A stretch of DNA of 64,000 bases, taken from JAJAZB01 sp964244295. Lineage in GTDB: Bacteria; Bacteroidota; Bacteroidia; Cytophagales; Spirosomataceae. Shown here piece after piece: positions 11,126-20,042 of this stretch. The stretch covers positions 62,001-126,000 of the forward strand of contig CAXTIG010000001.1 of assembly GCA_964244295.1 (NCBI GenBank), given 5' to 3'. How positions within the stretch are numbered: position 1 is the stretch's first letter; each line of letters opens with the position of its first letter. A program made the translations under genes and the position numbers. The notes beneath the pieces are model-generated. The model did no database searches and was not told the DNA's origin. It saw only the letters and a program-made list of their open reading frames with translations.

Positions 11126-12241
11126 TCATTCCAGCTTTCTTCCCTTCCAGCGGTACCCTTTTCCCTGCGCTGCCAGCCCAAAAAACGTGACGTAGGCCGG
11201 ATAAATTAGTTGCGTGAGGGGAATCCAGAAAATGGCCTTTTTGCGTCCTAAAAATAGAAGAACGGAGGCCAGAAAGACCGCCTCGACGCTGAATTTCAGG
11301 AAAAGCTGTACGCCAAACGCGATGCCCGAAATCCAGCCCATTCCCCAGGCTACCGCCCCCAGCACCGGGGCCAGGTTGGCCAAAAATACCGCGACCGCCA
11401 GCGCCGATACGCGCCAGTCGCCGTAGTGCCGCCACTTGCTGGCCCAGCGGCGGCGCTGATGGTAAAACGCCCCGACCGTGCGGTGCGCGTCGGTGCTCAC
11501 CACCGCTCGCTCGTCTTTCAGGAAATGCACCTCGCCCGGAAAACGGGCGGCGATTTTGTGCATCAAAAACTCATCGTCTCCCGAAGCGAGGTGTTCATTG
11601 CCACTGAACCCATCCACGACTTCAAAAGCCGCTTTTTCGTAACAAAGATTCGCTCCGTTACACAGGCTGGGCCGACCGAGGGCCATCGTCACGGCCCCAC
11701 TGCCGATCAGGCTGGCGAATTCTACCACTTGCAGGTTGGTAAAAAACCGCCCGCCCCCTCCCCGATTGAACGTAACCGGGCCGCTGACGAGCCGCGCTCC
11801 GGTTCGTTCCTGATACTGCGCCAGCGAGCGCAGCCAGTCGGGGCCGACGCGGCAATCGCCGTCGGTGGTGACGATGAGCGGGCCACTGGCGAGGTGCATC
11901 GCCTGACGAATGGCGCGTTTCTTGGGTGAACTCGTCGGCTCGTCGCGCAGGCGCAGCACCCGCAGCCGGAAGGAGGCGGCGAAGCCCTCGGCCAACGCCG
12001 CCGTGCCGTCGGTGGAGTCGTCGTCGGCCACGATGACCTCGAAATTTTGGTGCGTCTGCGCGGCCAAATCGCGCAGGAGCGCGGGCAGGTTGGTAGCTTC
12101 GTTGCGCACCGGAATGATGACCGTGAGCGCCGTAGTGGCCTGCCCATTTTTTGAAAAAACCGGCATCCGAATCCAGGTTCGGAGTAAAACCAGGCAGAAA
12201 CCGGCGTAGGCCGACGCCACGAAAAGGAGAAAAAAAGTCAA
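11126..12241 (-). CDS. Membrane glycosyltransferase, family 2
   Basis: The open frame extends to 12358, but that would overlap the upstream gene by about 100 bp. A TTG at 12241, 11 bp after the upstream stop, puts a hydrophobic anchor right at the N-terminus and gives 371 residues. GT2 motifs are present: Val-Ile-Ile-Pro-Val-Arg-Asn-Glu, Asp-Asp-Asp-Ser-Thr-Asp-Gly, a Thr-Asp-Gly-Asp metal site, an acidic Gly-Asp-Asp-Glu, and the QxxRW-type Gln-Arg-Arg-Arg-Trp. Two or three C-terminal hydrophobic segments follow. It probably transfers a sugar to a lipid-linked or surface acceptor and forms an operon with the flippase-like gene upstream. Confidence 0.85.
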   Translation of the reverse strand: MTFFLLFVASAYAGFCLVLLRTWIRMPVFSKNGQATTALTVIIPVRNEATNLPALLRDLAAQTHQNFEVIVADDDSTDGTAALAEGFAASFRLRVLRLRDEPTSSPKKRAIRQAMHLASGPLIVTTDGDCRVGPDWLRSLAQYQERTGARLVSGPVTFNRGGGGRFFTNLQVVEFASLIGSGAVTMALGRPSLCNGANLCYEKAAFEVVDGFSGNEHLASGDDEFLMHKIAARFPGEVHFLKDERAVVSTDAHRTVGAFYHQRRRWASKWRHYGDWRVSALAVAVFLANLAPVLGAVAWGMGWISGIAFGVQLFLKFSVEAVFLASVLLFLGRKKAIFWIPLTQLIYPAYVTFFGLAAQGKGYRWKGRKLE

Positions 12242-12252
12242 GGGCTGGGAAA

Positions 12253-13281
12253 TTATCGGGTGGGCGTTGAAAGGTCGATGACGGCAACGGGGTGGCGTTT
12301 CAACCGCAACAGAAACACGGTGCCCACCAACACCGGCACCAGAATATTCAGTACCCAAAGCGTCAGCGTCGCTGAAACCACCGCCGCTGGTTCGACCGGG
12401 AAAAAACTAAAAAAGTACAGGGCGGTAAATTCCCGGATGCCCAAATCGCTGAGAAAGTGAAAAGACGGCAGTATGGTTTTGGCAAAAAACACGAGCGCCA
12501 CGCTGCTGAGCAAGTCGGGCAAGGGCAGGCGAACGTCAAACACGTGCAGCACCAGCAAAAATTGGAGGGAAAACACCGCGTACCGCAAACTGGCCCAGCC
12601 CAGCAACCGGGCCAGATCCCCGGCCCGGTACTGCCCGATGACCCGCAGCGAGCGGCTCAACGGAGCCAGCCAGCGGTGCCGGGCCAACCCATCGACCGCC
12701 ACTCCCCGCCGCAGCCCAAGCCAACACCCAAACCCAATCGCCAACCCCATGGCACCCAACAGCACCCGGTGGCCGGGATGGAGCGCGGCGGCGTGGATGG
12801 CTTGAAAATACGCGTAGCCGAGGGTGCCGCCGAGCAGGGTCACGAAGTACTGCGCTCCGTTGCCGAGCAGCGCGGCACCGATGTTTTCGAGGCGGCGATT
12901 CGAATTCAGGTTCAAAAGCCGTCCGGCGTAATCACCCAGGTTGGCGGGGGTGGCAAAGCCCAGTGAAAGTCCCGCCAACACGCCGGTCATCGCTTCCCGA
13001 AACCGGAGGGGTTGAATTTTACGGACCAAATCGCGCCACTTCAGGGCTTCCAGCGACCAGTTGAGTGGAATCAAGGCAACCGTGAGCGCCAACCAAACAA
13101 CGCTAGCGGGTTGAAGGGACCGGCGGAGGTGGTGGGCGATTTCGAGCAGGCCGGTGTGCCGCTGCCGGAGCGCCTGCACCACAAACCAAACCACCAGCCC
13201 CAGCGTGAGCAAGCGAAACAGAAACCAGAGGATTTCCCGGTTCCGGGTGGGGAAGGCGGGCTTTTTCTCGTTATTTTGCAT
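12253..13281 (-). CDS. Lysylphosphatidylglycerol synthase-like / UPF0104 membrane protein
   Basis: The 342-residue protein has about eight hydrophobic segments. It also has the family signature of polar residues between them, including Gly-Phe-Ala-Thr-Pro-Ala-Asn-Leu-Gly-Asp around residue 112. This is the integral membrane half of MprF and of the AglD/UPF0104 family, thought to flip or handle lipid-linked substrates. The pairing with a GT2 gene 11 bp downstream supports a joint role in glycolipid or surface-glycan synthesis; this is inference. The start is the ATG at 13281. Confidence 0.8.
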   Translation of the reverse strand: MQNNEKKPAFPTRNREILWFLFRLLTLGLVVWFVVQALRQRHTGLLEIAHHLRRSLQPASVVWLALTVALIPLNWSLEALKWRDLVRKIQPLRFREAMTGVLAGLSLGFATPANLGDYAGRLLNLNSNRRLENIGAALLGNGAQYFVTLLGGTLGYAYFQAIHAAALHPGHRVLLGAMGLAIGFGCWLGLRRGVAVDGLARHRWLAPLSRSLRVIGQYRAGDLARLLGWASLRYAVFSLQFLLVLHVFDVRLPLPDLLSSVALVFFAKTILPSFHFLSDLGIREFTALYFFSFFPVEPAAVVSATLTLWVLNILVPVLVGTVFLLRLKRHPVAVIDLSTPTR

Positions 13282-13291
13282 GGAGACGAAG

Positions 13292-13376
13292 CGTCAGTCG
13301 GTAGTCGTCAGTCAGTAGTCGTTAGTTAATCTGAACCTATGCCGACTGACGACTACTGACTGACGACTATCAACTA
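13292..13376. repeat. Heptad-type hairpin in a divergent gap
   Basis: Units such as AGTCGTC and AGTCAGT repeat with a 7-bp period. The 21-bp core TAGTCGTCAGTCAGTAGTCG(T) at 13302-13322 is exactly complementary to 13349-13369. It fills the gap between the divergent UPF0104 and ruvC genes, ending 7 bp before the ruvC start. Confidence 0.8.
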
Positions 13377-13383
13377 CTTCATT

Positions 13384-13938
13384 TTGAAAGAAAAAATCAT
13401 CTTAGGCATCGACCCCGGCACCCGTTTGATGGGCTACGGCCTGATTCTGGTGAAAAACGGAACCATGCAGTTGCTTCAGTACGGGGTCATCAACCTCGTC
13501 AAAGTTACCACCCACGAGTTGAAACTGAAGAAAATCTTCGAGCGGGTGAGTGCCTTGCTCGACGAATTTGCCCCCGACGAGGTGGCCCTGGAAGCCCCGT
13601 TTTTCGGAAAAAACGTGCAGTCGATGCTCAAACTGGGCCGGGCGCAGGGCGTGGCGATGGCGGCAGCATTGGCCAAGGAAATTCCGATTGTGGAGTATTC
13701 GCCCAAAACCGTGAAAATGTCGGTGACGGGCAACGGCAACGCCGCCAAAGAACAGGTGGCGTATATGCTGGAAAGTTTACTGAAAACGAAACTCGAACCC
13801 GAATTCTTCGACGCCACCGACGCGCTCGGCGTGGCCGTCTGCCACCATTTTCACGAAAACAACCTGCATTCTTCTAAAACCGGAACCAAAAAAGGCTGGG
13901 GTGCCTTCGTGTCGGAAAACCCGAAACGGGTAAAGTGA
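13384..13938 (+). CDS. ruvC: Holliday junction endonuclease RuvC
   Basis: This 184-residue protein carries the RuvC catalytic tetrad: Asp10 in Gly-Ile-Asp-Pro-Gly-Thr, Glu70 in Leu-Glu-Ala-Pro-Phe-Phe, and Asp143 and Asp146 in Asp-Ala-Thr-Asp-Ala-Leu-Gly. It resolves Holliday junctions with RuvAB in recombination repair. The start is a TTG at 13384; no ATG is suitably placed, and the next residues Lys-Glu-Lys-Ile-Ile-Leu-Gly-Ile-Asp fit the family N-terminus. The C-terminal 25 residues after His-Glu-Asn-Asn extend beyond the compact E. coli protein. Confidence 0.95.
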   Translation: MKEKIILGIDPGTRLMGYGLILVKNGTMQLLQYGVINLVKVTTHELKLKKIFERVSALLDEFAPDEVALEAPFFGKNVQSMLKLGRAQGVAMAAALAKEIPIVEYSPKTVKMSVTGNGNAAKEQVAYMLESLLKTKLEPEFFDATDALGVAVCHHFHENNLHSSKTGTKKGWGAFVSENPKRVK

Positions 13939-13940
13939 AT

Positions 13941-14012
13941 GGATAGTGGATAGTGGATAGTGGATAGTGGAAATGCAGGTCTCTATCCTCTCTACTCTAT
14001 TCTCTTTCCACT
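13941..14012. repeat. Tandem GGATAGT repeat with pyrimidine-rich partner arm
   Basis: Four exact tandem copies of GGATAGT occupy 13941-13968. About 15 bp later a pyrimidine tract of similar period (TCTATCC, TCTCTAC, TCTATTC, TCTTTCC) could pair imperfectly with it. It lies between convergent ruvC and NUDIX genes. The same 19-bp TCTCTATCCTCTCTACTCT recurs near 20050. Confidence 0.8.
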
Positions 14013-14641
14013 GATCTCACTACTTCCAGTAACTCACTGACCATCATCGCCGTTGCCCCCCAGATGTAGCGATTTTGAATCTCAAAACCGGGTGCTTCCA
14101 CGGCGACCCCGCGCACGTCGAGGGTGCGGATGGTACGGATTTGCTCGTCGGCTAGTTCGGCGAGGCTCACTTCGATAACCGCGTCTACTTCGCGGGGGTC
14201 GGGATAGAAATCGGGTTGGCGGTTCATGCAGCCGACCACGGGCAGCACCATGAAATTGCTCGGCGGGATGAATAATTCGGTCAGTTGCCCCAGCACCGTC
14301 ACATCGCTCAGCCGAATGCCAATTTCTTCCTGCGCTTCGCGCAGGGCCGTGCGCACGAGTGACTCGTCGGTGCGTTCCATCCGCCCGCCCGGAAAAGCCA
14401 CCTGTCCGCCGTGAATTCCCTCGTAAGCCGGGCGGAGAATCAAGGGCAGGTGAATTTCCCCCAGAAAGGGGTAGAATAAAATCAGCACCGCACTTTTCCG
14501 CGTTCGCTCGTTGGGCTGGTGGAGCAAGCGCATCCGCGAAGCCGAGGCCATTTGCCGGTGCGCGTCCAGCCCCGGCAGCGGCTGGGCCAGACGCCGGGCA
14601 ATGGATTCGGTAAACTGCGTAAAGGACCCGGTATCAATCAT
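13997..14641 (-). CDS. NUDIX hydrolase, CoA-diphosphatase-like
   Basis: The 214-residue protein contains a NUDIX box: Gly-Gly-Arg-Met-Glu followed by Leu-Arg-Glu-Ala-Gln-Glu-Glu-Ile-Gly. It has six instead of five residues between Gly and the first Glu, as in the NudL/PCD1 group. Preceding residues (Leu-Ile-Leu-Arg-Pro-Ala-Tyr, Gly-Gly-Gln-Val-Ala-Phe-Pro-Gly) also fit that group, which cleaves coenzyme A to phosphopantetheine and 3',5'-ADP. Substrate assignment is by family resemblance. The start is the ATG at 14641. Confidence 0.85.
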   Translation of the reverse strand: MIDTGSFTQFTESIARRLAQPLPGLDAHRQMASASRMRLLHQPNERTRKSAVLILFYPFLGEIHLPLILRPAYEGIHGGQVAFPGGRMERTDESLVRTALREAQEEIGIRLSDVTVLGQLTELFIPPSNFMVLPVVGCMNRQPDFYPDPREVDAVIEVSLAELADEQIRTIRTLDVRGVAVEAPGFEIQNRYIWGATAMMVSELLEVVRSVERE

Positions 14642-14668
14642 ATCGGTGAGGTTCAGAAATGGTGAATT

Positions 14669-14732
14669 GGTGAGTTGTGAGGGGTGAAATGTGGAAGTTT
14701 AAACTTCGCATTTCACCCCTCACAACTCACCC
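14669..14732. repeat. Heptad-type hairpin (GTGAGTT/GTGAAAT)
   Basis: Arms 14669-14700 and 14701-14732 are complementary over 32 bp with two or so mismatches and essentially no loop (centre AAGTTTAAACTT). The right arm contains the stop codon of the FAD oxidoreductase at 14727-14729. Confidence 0.8.
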
Positions 14733-16292
14733 ATATTTCTTCGCCAGTTGCTCGGCGCAGCGTTCGCCGTCCATCGCTGCCGACACGATGCCGCCCGCGT
14801 AACCGGCCCCTTCGCCGCAGGGAAACAGGCGGCCCACACCGGGGTGTTCGAGCGAATCGCGGTCGCGGGGAATGCGGACGGGCGAGGAGGTGCGGCTTTC
14901 CACCCCCACCAACTGGCCTTCGTTCGTGGCATAACCGCGCATTCGCTGACCAAATTCCTTCAAACCCATTTTTAACGGCACCGCCAGCACGTCGGGCAAG
15001 ACCTCGGCCATGTCCGCCGACACCAGCCCCGGCTGGTAGGAGGTTTCGAGTAATTCCGTAGAGAATTTTCCAGTCAGAAAATCGCCCGTCCGCTGGGCCG
15101 GGGCGGCCTGGGTACCTCCGCCGGCTTCGCAGGCCCGCTGCTCGACTTCCCGCTGAAAGGCCAACCCGGCCAGGGGGCCGTGCGCGGCGTAGGGTTTCAA
15201 ATCCACTTCGTTGACGGCCACCACCAGCCCCGAATTGGCAAAGCGCGAATCCCGCCGCGAAGGCGACATCCCGTTGACGACCAGTTCGCCCGGTGCCGTA
15301 GCCGCCGGAACGATGAACCCGCCGGGGCACATACAAAACGAAAACACGCCGCGCTCGATGCCCCCGTAGCGGGTTTGACTCACCACGCTGTACGCCGCCG
15401 GGGGCAGGCTTCCGCGCTCGGTGCGGTGGTATTGCAGCCGGTCGATGAGCGCCTGGGGATGTTCGATCCGCAGGCCCATCGCGAAGGGCTTAGCTTCGAT
15501 GGCGATGGATTTTTGCAAACAAAGTTCGAACACGTCGCGGGCCGAATGGCCGGTAGCCAGGATCACCCCCAGCCCCGCAAACTCCCGCCCGTCGGCGGTG
15601 ATGATGTCCCGGATTTCGCCGTTTTGGAGCAAAAAATCACTCACACGGGTATCGAAGTACACTTCCCCACCCGCCGCGAGGATACTTTGGCGTAGGTTGG
15701 TGACCACCTGAGGCAGTTTGTTGGTGCCGATGTGCGGGTGGGCTTCCACCAGGATTTCTTCCGGGGCGCCGTGGGCGACCAGGATTTCGAGAATCCGCCG
15801 CAAGTCGCCGCGTTTTTTGGAACGGGTGTAGAGTTTGCCGTCGGAGTACGTCCCGGCCCCGCCTTCGCCGAAGCAGTAGTTCGATTCCGGGTTCACGACG
15901 TGGTCGCGGTTGAGGGCGGCCAGGTCGCGGCGGCGGGCGCGTACGTCCTTGCCGCGTTCGAGCACGATGGGTTTCAGACCCAGTTCGGTGAGTCGCAGGG
16001 CGGCAAACAAGCCCGCCGGTCCCGCCCCGACCACCACGACCGGCGCCGCCCGGCTGACGTCGGGGTAAGTTTTGAAAAACGTGGGAAACGGTGGCGGGGC
16101 TTGCCCGACGAACACGTCGGCCTCGACGTTGACCCGCACCTGCCGGCCACGGGCATCGATGGATTGCCGGGTTTTGCGCACGGTCACGTCGGGCGCGTCG
16201 GGCAGGCGGAGGGTCTGGAGCACGTGCTGGCGGAACGGCCCGGCTTCGAGGGCGATTTCCGGCTCCAGCACGAGGGAAATGGTTTGGTGCAT
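14727..16292 (-). CDS. FAD-dependent oxidoreductase (COG2509-like)
   Basis: The protein is 521 residues. A ~75-residue N-terminal ferredoxin-like domain precedes an FAD-binding Rossmann motif Val-Val-Gly-Ala-Gly-Pro-Ala-Gly-Leu near residue 88. Further family marks are Asn-Tyr-Cys-Phe-Gly-Glu-Gly-Gly-Ala-Gly-Thr, Ala-Thr-Gly-His-Ser-Ala-Arg-Asp, and the C-terminal Gly-Glu-Gly-Ala-Gly-Tyr-Ala-Gly-Gly that closes the FAD site. Family members are uncharacterised flavoproteins; substrate is unknown. It diverges from the acyl-CoA dehydrogenase gene with a 69-bp gap. The stop codon lies inside a repeat arm. Confidence 0.9.
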   Translation of the reverse strand: MHQTISLVLEPEIALEAGPFRQHVLQTLRLPDAPDVTVRKTRQSIDARGRQVRVNVEADVFVGQAPPPFPTFFKTYPDVSRAAPVVVVGAGPAGLFAALRLTELGLKPIVLERGKDVRARRRDLAALNRDHVVNPESNYCFGEGGAGTYSDGKLYTRSKKRGDLRRILEILVAHGAPEEILVEAHPHIGTNKLPQVVTNLRQSILAAGGEVYFDTRVSDFLLQNGEIRDIITADGREFAGLGVILATGHSARDVFELCLQKSIAIEAKPFAMGLRIEHPQALIDRLQYHRTERGSLPPAAYSVVSQTRYGGIERGVFSFCMCPGGFIVPAATAPGELVVNGMSPSRRDSRFANSGLVVAVNEVDLKPYAAHGPLAGLAFQREVEQRACEAGGGTQAAPAQRTGDFLTGKFSTELLETSYQPGLVSADMAEVLPDVLAVPLKMGLKEFGQRMRGYATNEGQLVGVESRTSSPVRIPRDRDSLEHPGVGRLFPCGEGAGYAGGIVSAAMDGERCAEQLAKKYG

Positions 16293-16361
16293 GGCAAATC
16301 GGTAAGGGAGTTAGCCTTAAACGAATGGGTAAAAATAGCCAATTTTGCCGAAATTCGGCCC

Positions 16362-17534
16362 ATGACTTCCCCAACCACCCCCGACTTCTACGCCCTCGAC
16401 GACCTGTTCAGCGACGAACAAAAACTCATCCGCCAAACCGTCCGTGATTTTGTGCAACGGGAAATCGTTCCCGACATCGACGATTACGCCCAGCGCGCCG
16501 AATTTCCCCAACACCTCGTCAAACGTTTCGGCGAGATCGGCCTTTTCGGCCCGACGATTCCGCCGGAGTACGGCGGCGGCGGCCTCGACGCGCTGGCCTA
16601 CGGGCTGATGTGCCAGGAAATCGAACGGGGCGATTCGGGGCTGCGCTCGGTGGTGTCGGTGCAGAGTTCGCTGGTGATGTGGCCAATTTTTGCCTACGGC
16701 TCCGAGGAGCAAAAGAAAAAGTGGTTGCCCAGACTCGCTACCGGCGAGGCCCTCGGTTGCTTCGGCCTCACCGAACCCGACCACGGCTCGAACCCCGGCG
16801 GGATGACAACCCACTTCCACGACGCAGGCGAGCATTTTTTGCTCAACGGCTCCAAACTCTGGATTACCAATTCACCCCTCGCCGACGTGGCGGTGGTGTG
16901 GGCGAAAAACGAAGCGGGAAAAATCCAGGGCCTGCTCGTGGAGCGAGGAATGGAAGGATTCAGCACCCCCGAAATCCACCGAAAATGGTCGCTCCGGGCC
17001 AGCACAACGGGAGAACTGGTTTTTGAAAACGTGAAAATTCCGAAGGAAAATTTATTGCCGGGCGTGGAGGGACTGCGCGGCCCGCTGGGTTGCCTCGATC
17101 AGGCCCGCTACGGCATCGCCTGGGGGGCCGTCGGCGCGGCCATCGACTGCTACGAAACGGCCCGGCGCTACGCGGCGGAGCGCATTCAGTTCGACCGCCC
17201 GCTGGCCTCGTTTCAACTCGTCCAGAAAAAATTAGCGGAACTGCTGACGGCGATTACCCAGGCTCAACTGGTTTGTTGGCGCTTGGGCACGTTGAAGGCC
17301 GAAGGAAAAGTCACCACCGCCCAAATTTCGATGGCGAAGCGGGCCAACGTGGCGATGGCGATGGACGTGGCCCGCGAAGCTCGGCAAATGCTCGGCGGCA
17401 TGGGAATCACCGGCGATTTCCCCATCATGCGCCACCTGATGAACCTCGAATCGGTCGTAACCTACGAAGGCACGCACGACATTCACTTGCTGATTCTGGG
17501 GGCGGAAATTACGGGGATTCAAGCGTTTAAGTAA
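16362..17534 (+). CDS. Acyl-CoA dehydrogenase, glutaryl-CoA dehydrogenase-like
   Basis: The open frame begins far upstream, antisense to the FAD gene. The ATG at 16362 gives 390 residues matching the normal family length and N-terminus (Phe-Tyr-Ala-Leu-Asp-Asp-Leu). FAD-binding motif Cys-Phe-Gly-Leu-Thr-Glu-Pro-Asp-His-Gly-Ser is present. The catalytic base is the Glu in Thr-Tyr-Glu-Gly-Thr-His-Asp. The sequence Leu-Arg-Ser-Val-Val-Ser-Val-Gln-Ser-Ser keeps the Arg that in glutaryl-CoA dehydrogenases contacts the substrate carboxylate, which favours glutaryl-CoA to crotonyl-CoA oxidation in lysine/tryptophan breakdown. Confidence 0.9.
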   Translation: MTSPTTPDFYALDDLFSDEQKLIRQTVRDFVQREIVPDIDDYAQRAEFPQHLVKRFGEIGLFGPTIPPEYGGGGLDALAYGLMCQEIERGDSGLRSVVSVQSSLVMWPIFAYGSEEQKKKWLPRLATGEALGCFGLTEPDHGSNPGGMTTHFHDAGEHFLLNGSKLWITNSPLADVAVVWAKNEAGKIQGLLVERGMEGFSTPEIHRKWSLRASTTGELVFENVKIPKENLLPGVEGLRGPLGCLDQARYGIAWGAVGAAIDCYETARRYAAERIQFDRPLASFQLVQKKLAELLTAITQAQLVCWRLGTLKAEGKVTTAQISMAKRANVAMAMDVAREARQMLGGMGITGDFPIMRHLMNLESVVTYEGTHDIHLLILGAEITGIQAFK

Positions 17535-17536
17535 AT

Positions 17537-17624
17537 GGTGAAGGGTGAAATGTGAGTTGTGAAAAATCAGACCAGTCGAGCAGGCTGTCTTTTCATTCAC
17601 AACTCACCCTTCACCCTTCACAAC
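17537..17624. repeat. Heptad-type hairpin (GTGAAGG/GTGAGTT)
   Basis: GGTGAAGGGTGAAATGTGAG at 17537 onward pairs imperfectly with CACAACTCACCCTTCACCC ending near 17620, around a loop of about 30 bp. It lies between convergent genes. Confidence 0.75.
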
Positions 17625-17628
17625 TGAA

Positions 17629-18075
17629 TTACTGCGCCGGTGAAAACTCCATCCGCACCTCGGTGCTCGTTCCGTCCACCGGCACGGGATTGCCGAGCAC
17701 GAGGCGGGTTTTGCCGAGTTCGAGTAGGCCGAATTTGCCCGTGAAGCCCGTCACCTTCACATCGAGGATGGTTTCGTTGTCGGTCAGTCGCCAGGTGCCG
17801 CCGTTCACGACCTGCTTCGACTGGCTGTCGATGGCGCGGGTGATGTCGGGGTCTTTAAATTCCATGTTCAGGTCGAAAAGCACCTGGGTGGTGAAGTTGA
17901 GGCGGCCTTTGCTGATGGTTTGGCCGTCGGGGGTGGTCACCCGGTCGAGTTTCCAAAGCGTACTTTTGAGCAACTCCGGCTTGGTTTGCCCACCCGCCGG
18001 GCCGGGTTCATCGCGGTTACAGGCCAACGTTAGCGTGACGAGAACGATCCAGAGCAAAACGAAAGACCTTTTCAT
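17629..18075 (-). CDS. Putative lipoprotein, lipocalin-like
   Basis: The ORF could start at 18342, but that would run through the palindromic repeat at 18205-18327. The ATG at 18075 gives a 148-residue protein with a clean lipoprotein signal (Leu-Thr-Leu-Ala-Cys, Cys at about residue 19). The mature part contains Leu-Trp-Lys-Leu-Asp and Gly-Thr-Trp-Arg-Leu-Thr-Asp-Asn-Glu-Thr segments reminiscent of lipocalin-like/DUF5004 domains. The assignment is tentative and the function unknown. Confidence 0.7.
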   Translation of the reverse strand: MKRSFVLLWIVLVTLTLACNRDEPGPAGGQTKPELLKSTLWKLDRVTTPDGQTISKGRLNFTTQVLFDLNMEFKDPDITRAIDSQSKQVVNGGTWRLTDNETILDVKVTGFTGKFGLLELGKTRLVLGNPVPVDGTSTEVRMEFSPAQ

Positions 18076-18204
18076 ACCCGATTGAGTTGGAATGAGTTTT
18101 TGGGAAAGACAACGCCCGGCAAAATTAATAATTGCCAGCGAAGGCGCAATTTCCGGTCGTTTCAGAGTTGTTTTGAAGGAGTTGTCTGGAGTTTCCGTTG
18201 TAGT

Positions 18205-18327
18205 AAAAAAGGCATTTGTCATCCCGAAGGAGGGATCTCGCGGGCCTTCAGAGCTACTTGCCGATAGTCGAGTGTTCGGCATCTCAACGAGATCCCTCCT
18301 TCGTCGGGATAACAAATGCCTTTTTTT
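18205..18327. repeat. Palindromic repeat, GTCATCCCG type (copy 2), terminator-like
   Basis: The arms 18205-18240 and 18288-18327 pair almost fully (a 2-bp insertion and one mismatch). They contain GAGGGATCTCG and its complement plus outer GGCATTT/AAATGCC and poly-A/poly-T ends. The T-run after the right arm makes it look like a bidirectional rho-independent terminator, yet it lies between two gene starts. Confidence 0.85.
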
Positions 18328-18394
18328 AAAATAGATAATCAATTAGATGCTTGAAAACCCGTTTCGTGCCTACTCATCATTGTACTTTTTCTCT

Positions 18395-20029
18395 ATGCGT
18401 TGGCTGTTCGCCCTGCTTCTTTTTTCCGCACTAACCGCCCATTCCCAAACCTGCCCCGTCCCTGCCTTCACACCCAGCACAACCACGGGCGTGATTGACT
18501 GGAAAAAATTCCCCGACTTTTCCCTGCCCTTCACCATCGTTTACAGCGGCCCCCGCCTGGGAGATTCCGAGCGCTTGCCTCTACGTTATGGGTTTAGTCA
18601 CCTGGGTTCGTTTGCGGGCAACGACGCCTCGGCCCTGCCCGCCCGGCAACGGGCGCTGATTTGGTACGGGCTGGCCTTCGGCACCAACCAACCCTGGTCG
18701 CTCCTGGAAAGCCCGTTTACCAATGACCTGACCGTTTTTCGCGAAAAATGGCGGGGCGAACTCCGAAACCTGGCCAACGTGTTCGATGATTCGCGGGGTC
18801 GCGACGCGCCCAACGTCGATTTACTCGTGCCCGACATCGAACGCGACATCGCCACCGACCGGAGCATTTTGTCTTTGAAAATCAACCCATCGATTCCGGC
18901 TCCGCTCCGCCAACTCGACGATGCCACGTTTCTGCAACGCTACCAGCGCGAAATGCAAAAACTTTACGCCGAGCCGTTGAAATTTGTCCAGCAAAGTGGT
19001 TTTTCGGGCAAACAAGGCACCTACGGCGATGCGCCGGTGCGGCTAACGGAGTTTTTAAACGTCGACGCCAACTCCTGGCAAGACTGGAGCAGCAACCCTG
19101 CCCGGCTCAACTACCTCCTCCGCGACAGCGTGACCAACGCCGTCGGTGGGCCATTTGCCGAACGCCTCGCGGTGGTGATGCCGTCGGCGTATTTTTGCTA
19201 CGACTACCCCAGTTCGCTGGCGGGCAATTACCTGAGTTTTCTGTTGTTTCAGGTGGAAGCCAACCGCGCCCGGAGCGCCAAAGACGTGGTGTTGTTCGAG
19301 TGGCTGCGCTACATCGGCGACTGCGGCAACGGCGGGCGTTTCATCAAACCCTGGATGGCCGAAGCCAGCGCCATTTTCCCGTTTTTTTCGGGGGCGAAAG
19401 GCATCTGGCTCTGGGAAGACCCCTCGAAACTGGGGCCAACGAGTTCGGAAACTCTGGCCGTTTACGAGCACTTCGTGCAGGGTTTGTACCGGCTTTCGCA
19501 ATTCAAGGAATTTTTCGACGGCGGTGCCTCGCAGGCCGAACCCACGCTCTACATCCCCAAACCCGCCCGCGACCACTTCGCCGACCGCGACCCCGTTTGG
19601 CGAGCGGTGGTGAAGGGCAACCGCATCCTCGTCGCCGCCCAGAACCCCTACGCCGACGACGGGCGCAGCACCACCCTGCCCATCCGCTACGGCACCTGGC
19701 AAACCACGCTGATGCTACGCGGCACCGAAACCCTGCTCTGCGCCTACGACCTGCCCGACGGCATGGCCTCCGCCCAAAACCTGACGCTTTACCCCAACCC
19801 GGCCACCGGCCAGGTCACGGCCCGCTACACCTCGGCCCTGCCCCTCGACGCCACGCTGCAACTCTTCGACGCCACGGGCCGACTGCTGCGGGAAGAATAT
19901 TTCCGCAACCGACAAGGTGGCGACGTAATTCCCTATCCGATTTCGCTCACGGGCCTCCCGGCCGGGCTGTACACCGTGCGCGTGAGTGACGGGGGGGTGG
20001 TCATTTCCCAAAAATTACTTATTCAGTAA
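18395..20029 (+). CDS. Secreted protein with type IX secretion sorting domain
   Basis: The start was moved to the ATG at 18395, which begins a signal peptide (Met-Arg-Trp, Leu-rich core, Ala-His-Ser-Gln). The 544-residue product ends in a type A T9SS C-terminal domain of about 80 residues: Leu-Tyr-Pro-Asn-Pro-Ala-Thr-Gly, then Leu-Phe-Asp-Ala-Thr-Gly-Arg and Gly-Leu-Tyr-Thr-Val-Arg-Val. It should therefore be exported by Sec, cross the outer membrane by the Por system and be released or anchored on the surface. The central ~430 residues match no family recognised here. Confidence 0.85.
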   Translation: MRWLFALLLFSALTAHSQTCPVPAFTPSTTTGVIDWKKFPDFSLPFTIVYSGPRLGDSERLPLRYGFSHLGSFAGNDASALPARQRALIWYGLAFGTNQPWSLLESPFTNDLTVFREKWRGELRNLANVFDDSRGRDAPNVDLLVPDIERDIATDRSILSLKINPSIPAPLRQLDDATFLQRYQREMQKLYAEPLKFVQQSGFSGKQGTYGDAPVRLTEFLNVDANSWQDWSSNPARLNYLLRDSVTNAVGGPFAERLAVVMPSAYFCYDYPSSLAGNYLSFLLFQVEANRARSAKDVVLFEWLRYIGDCGNGGRFIKPWMAEASAIFPFFSGAKGIWLWEDPSKLGPTSSETLAVYEHFVQGLYRLSQFKEFFDGGASQAEPTLYIPKPARDHFADRDPVWRAVVKGNRILVAAQNPYADDGRSTTLPIRYGTWQTTLMLRGTETLLCAYDLPDGMASAQNLTLYPNPATGQVTARYTSALPLDATLQLFDATGRLLREEYFRNRQGGDVIPYPISLTGLPAGLYTVRVSDGGVVISQKLLIQ

Positions 20030-20042
20030 AAGAGAATCTTTC

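Noticed and set aside
13941..14012. Tandem GGATAGT copies as a CRISPR array
   Set aside because: Units are only 7 bp with no spacers and no cas genes; this is a tandem repeat with a pairing arm.
15732..16361. N-terminal extension of the acyl-CoA dehydrogenase frame
   Set aside because: It is antisense to the FAD oxidoreductase, and the family length and N-terminus are met exactly by the ATG at 16362.
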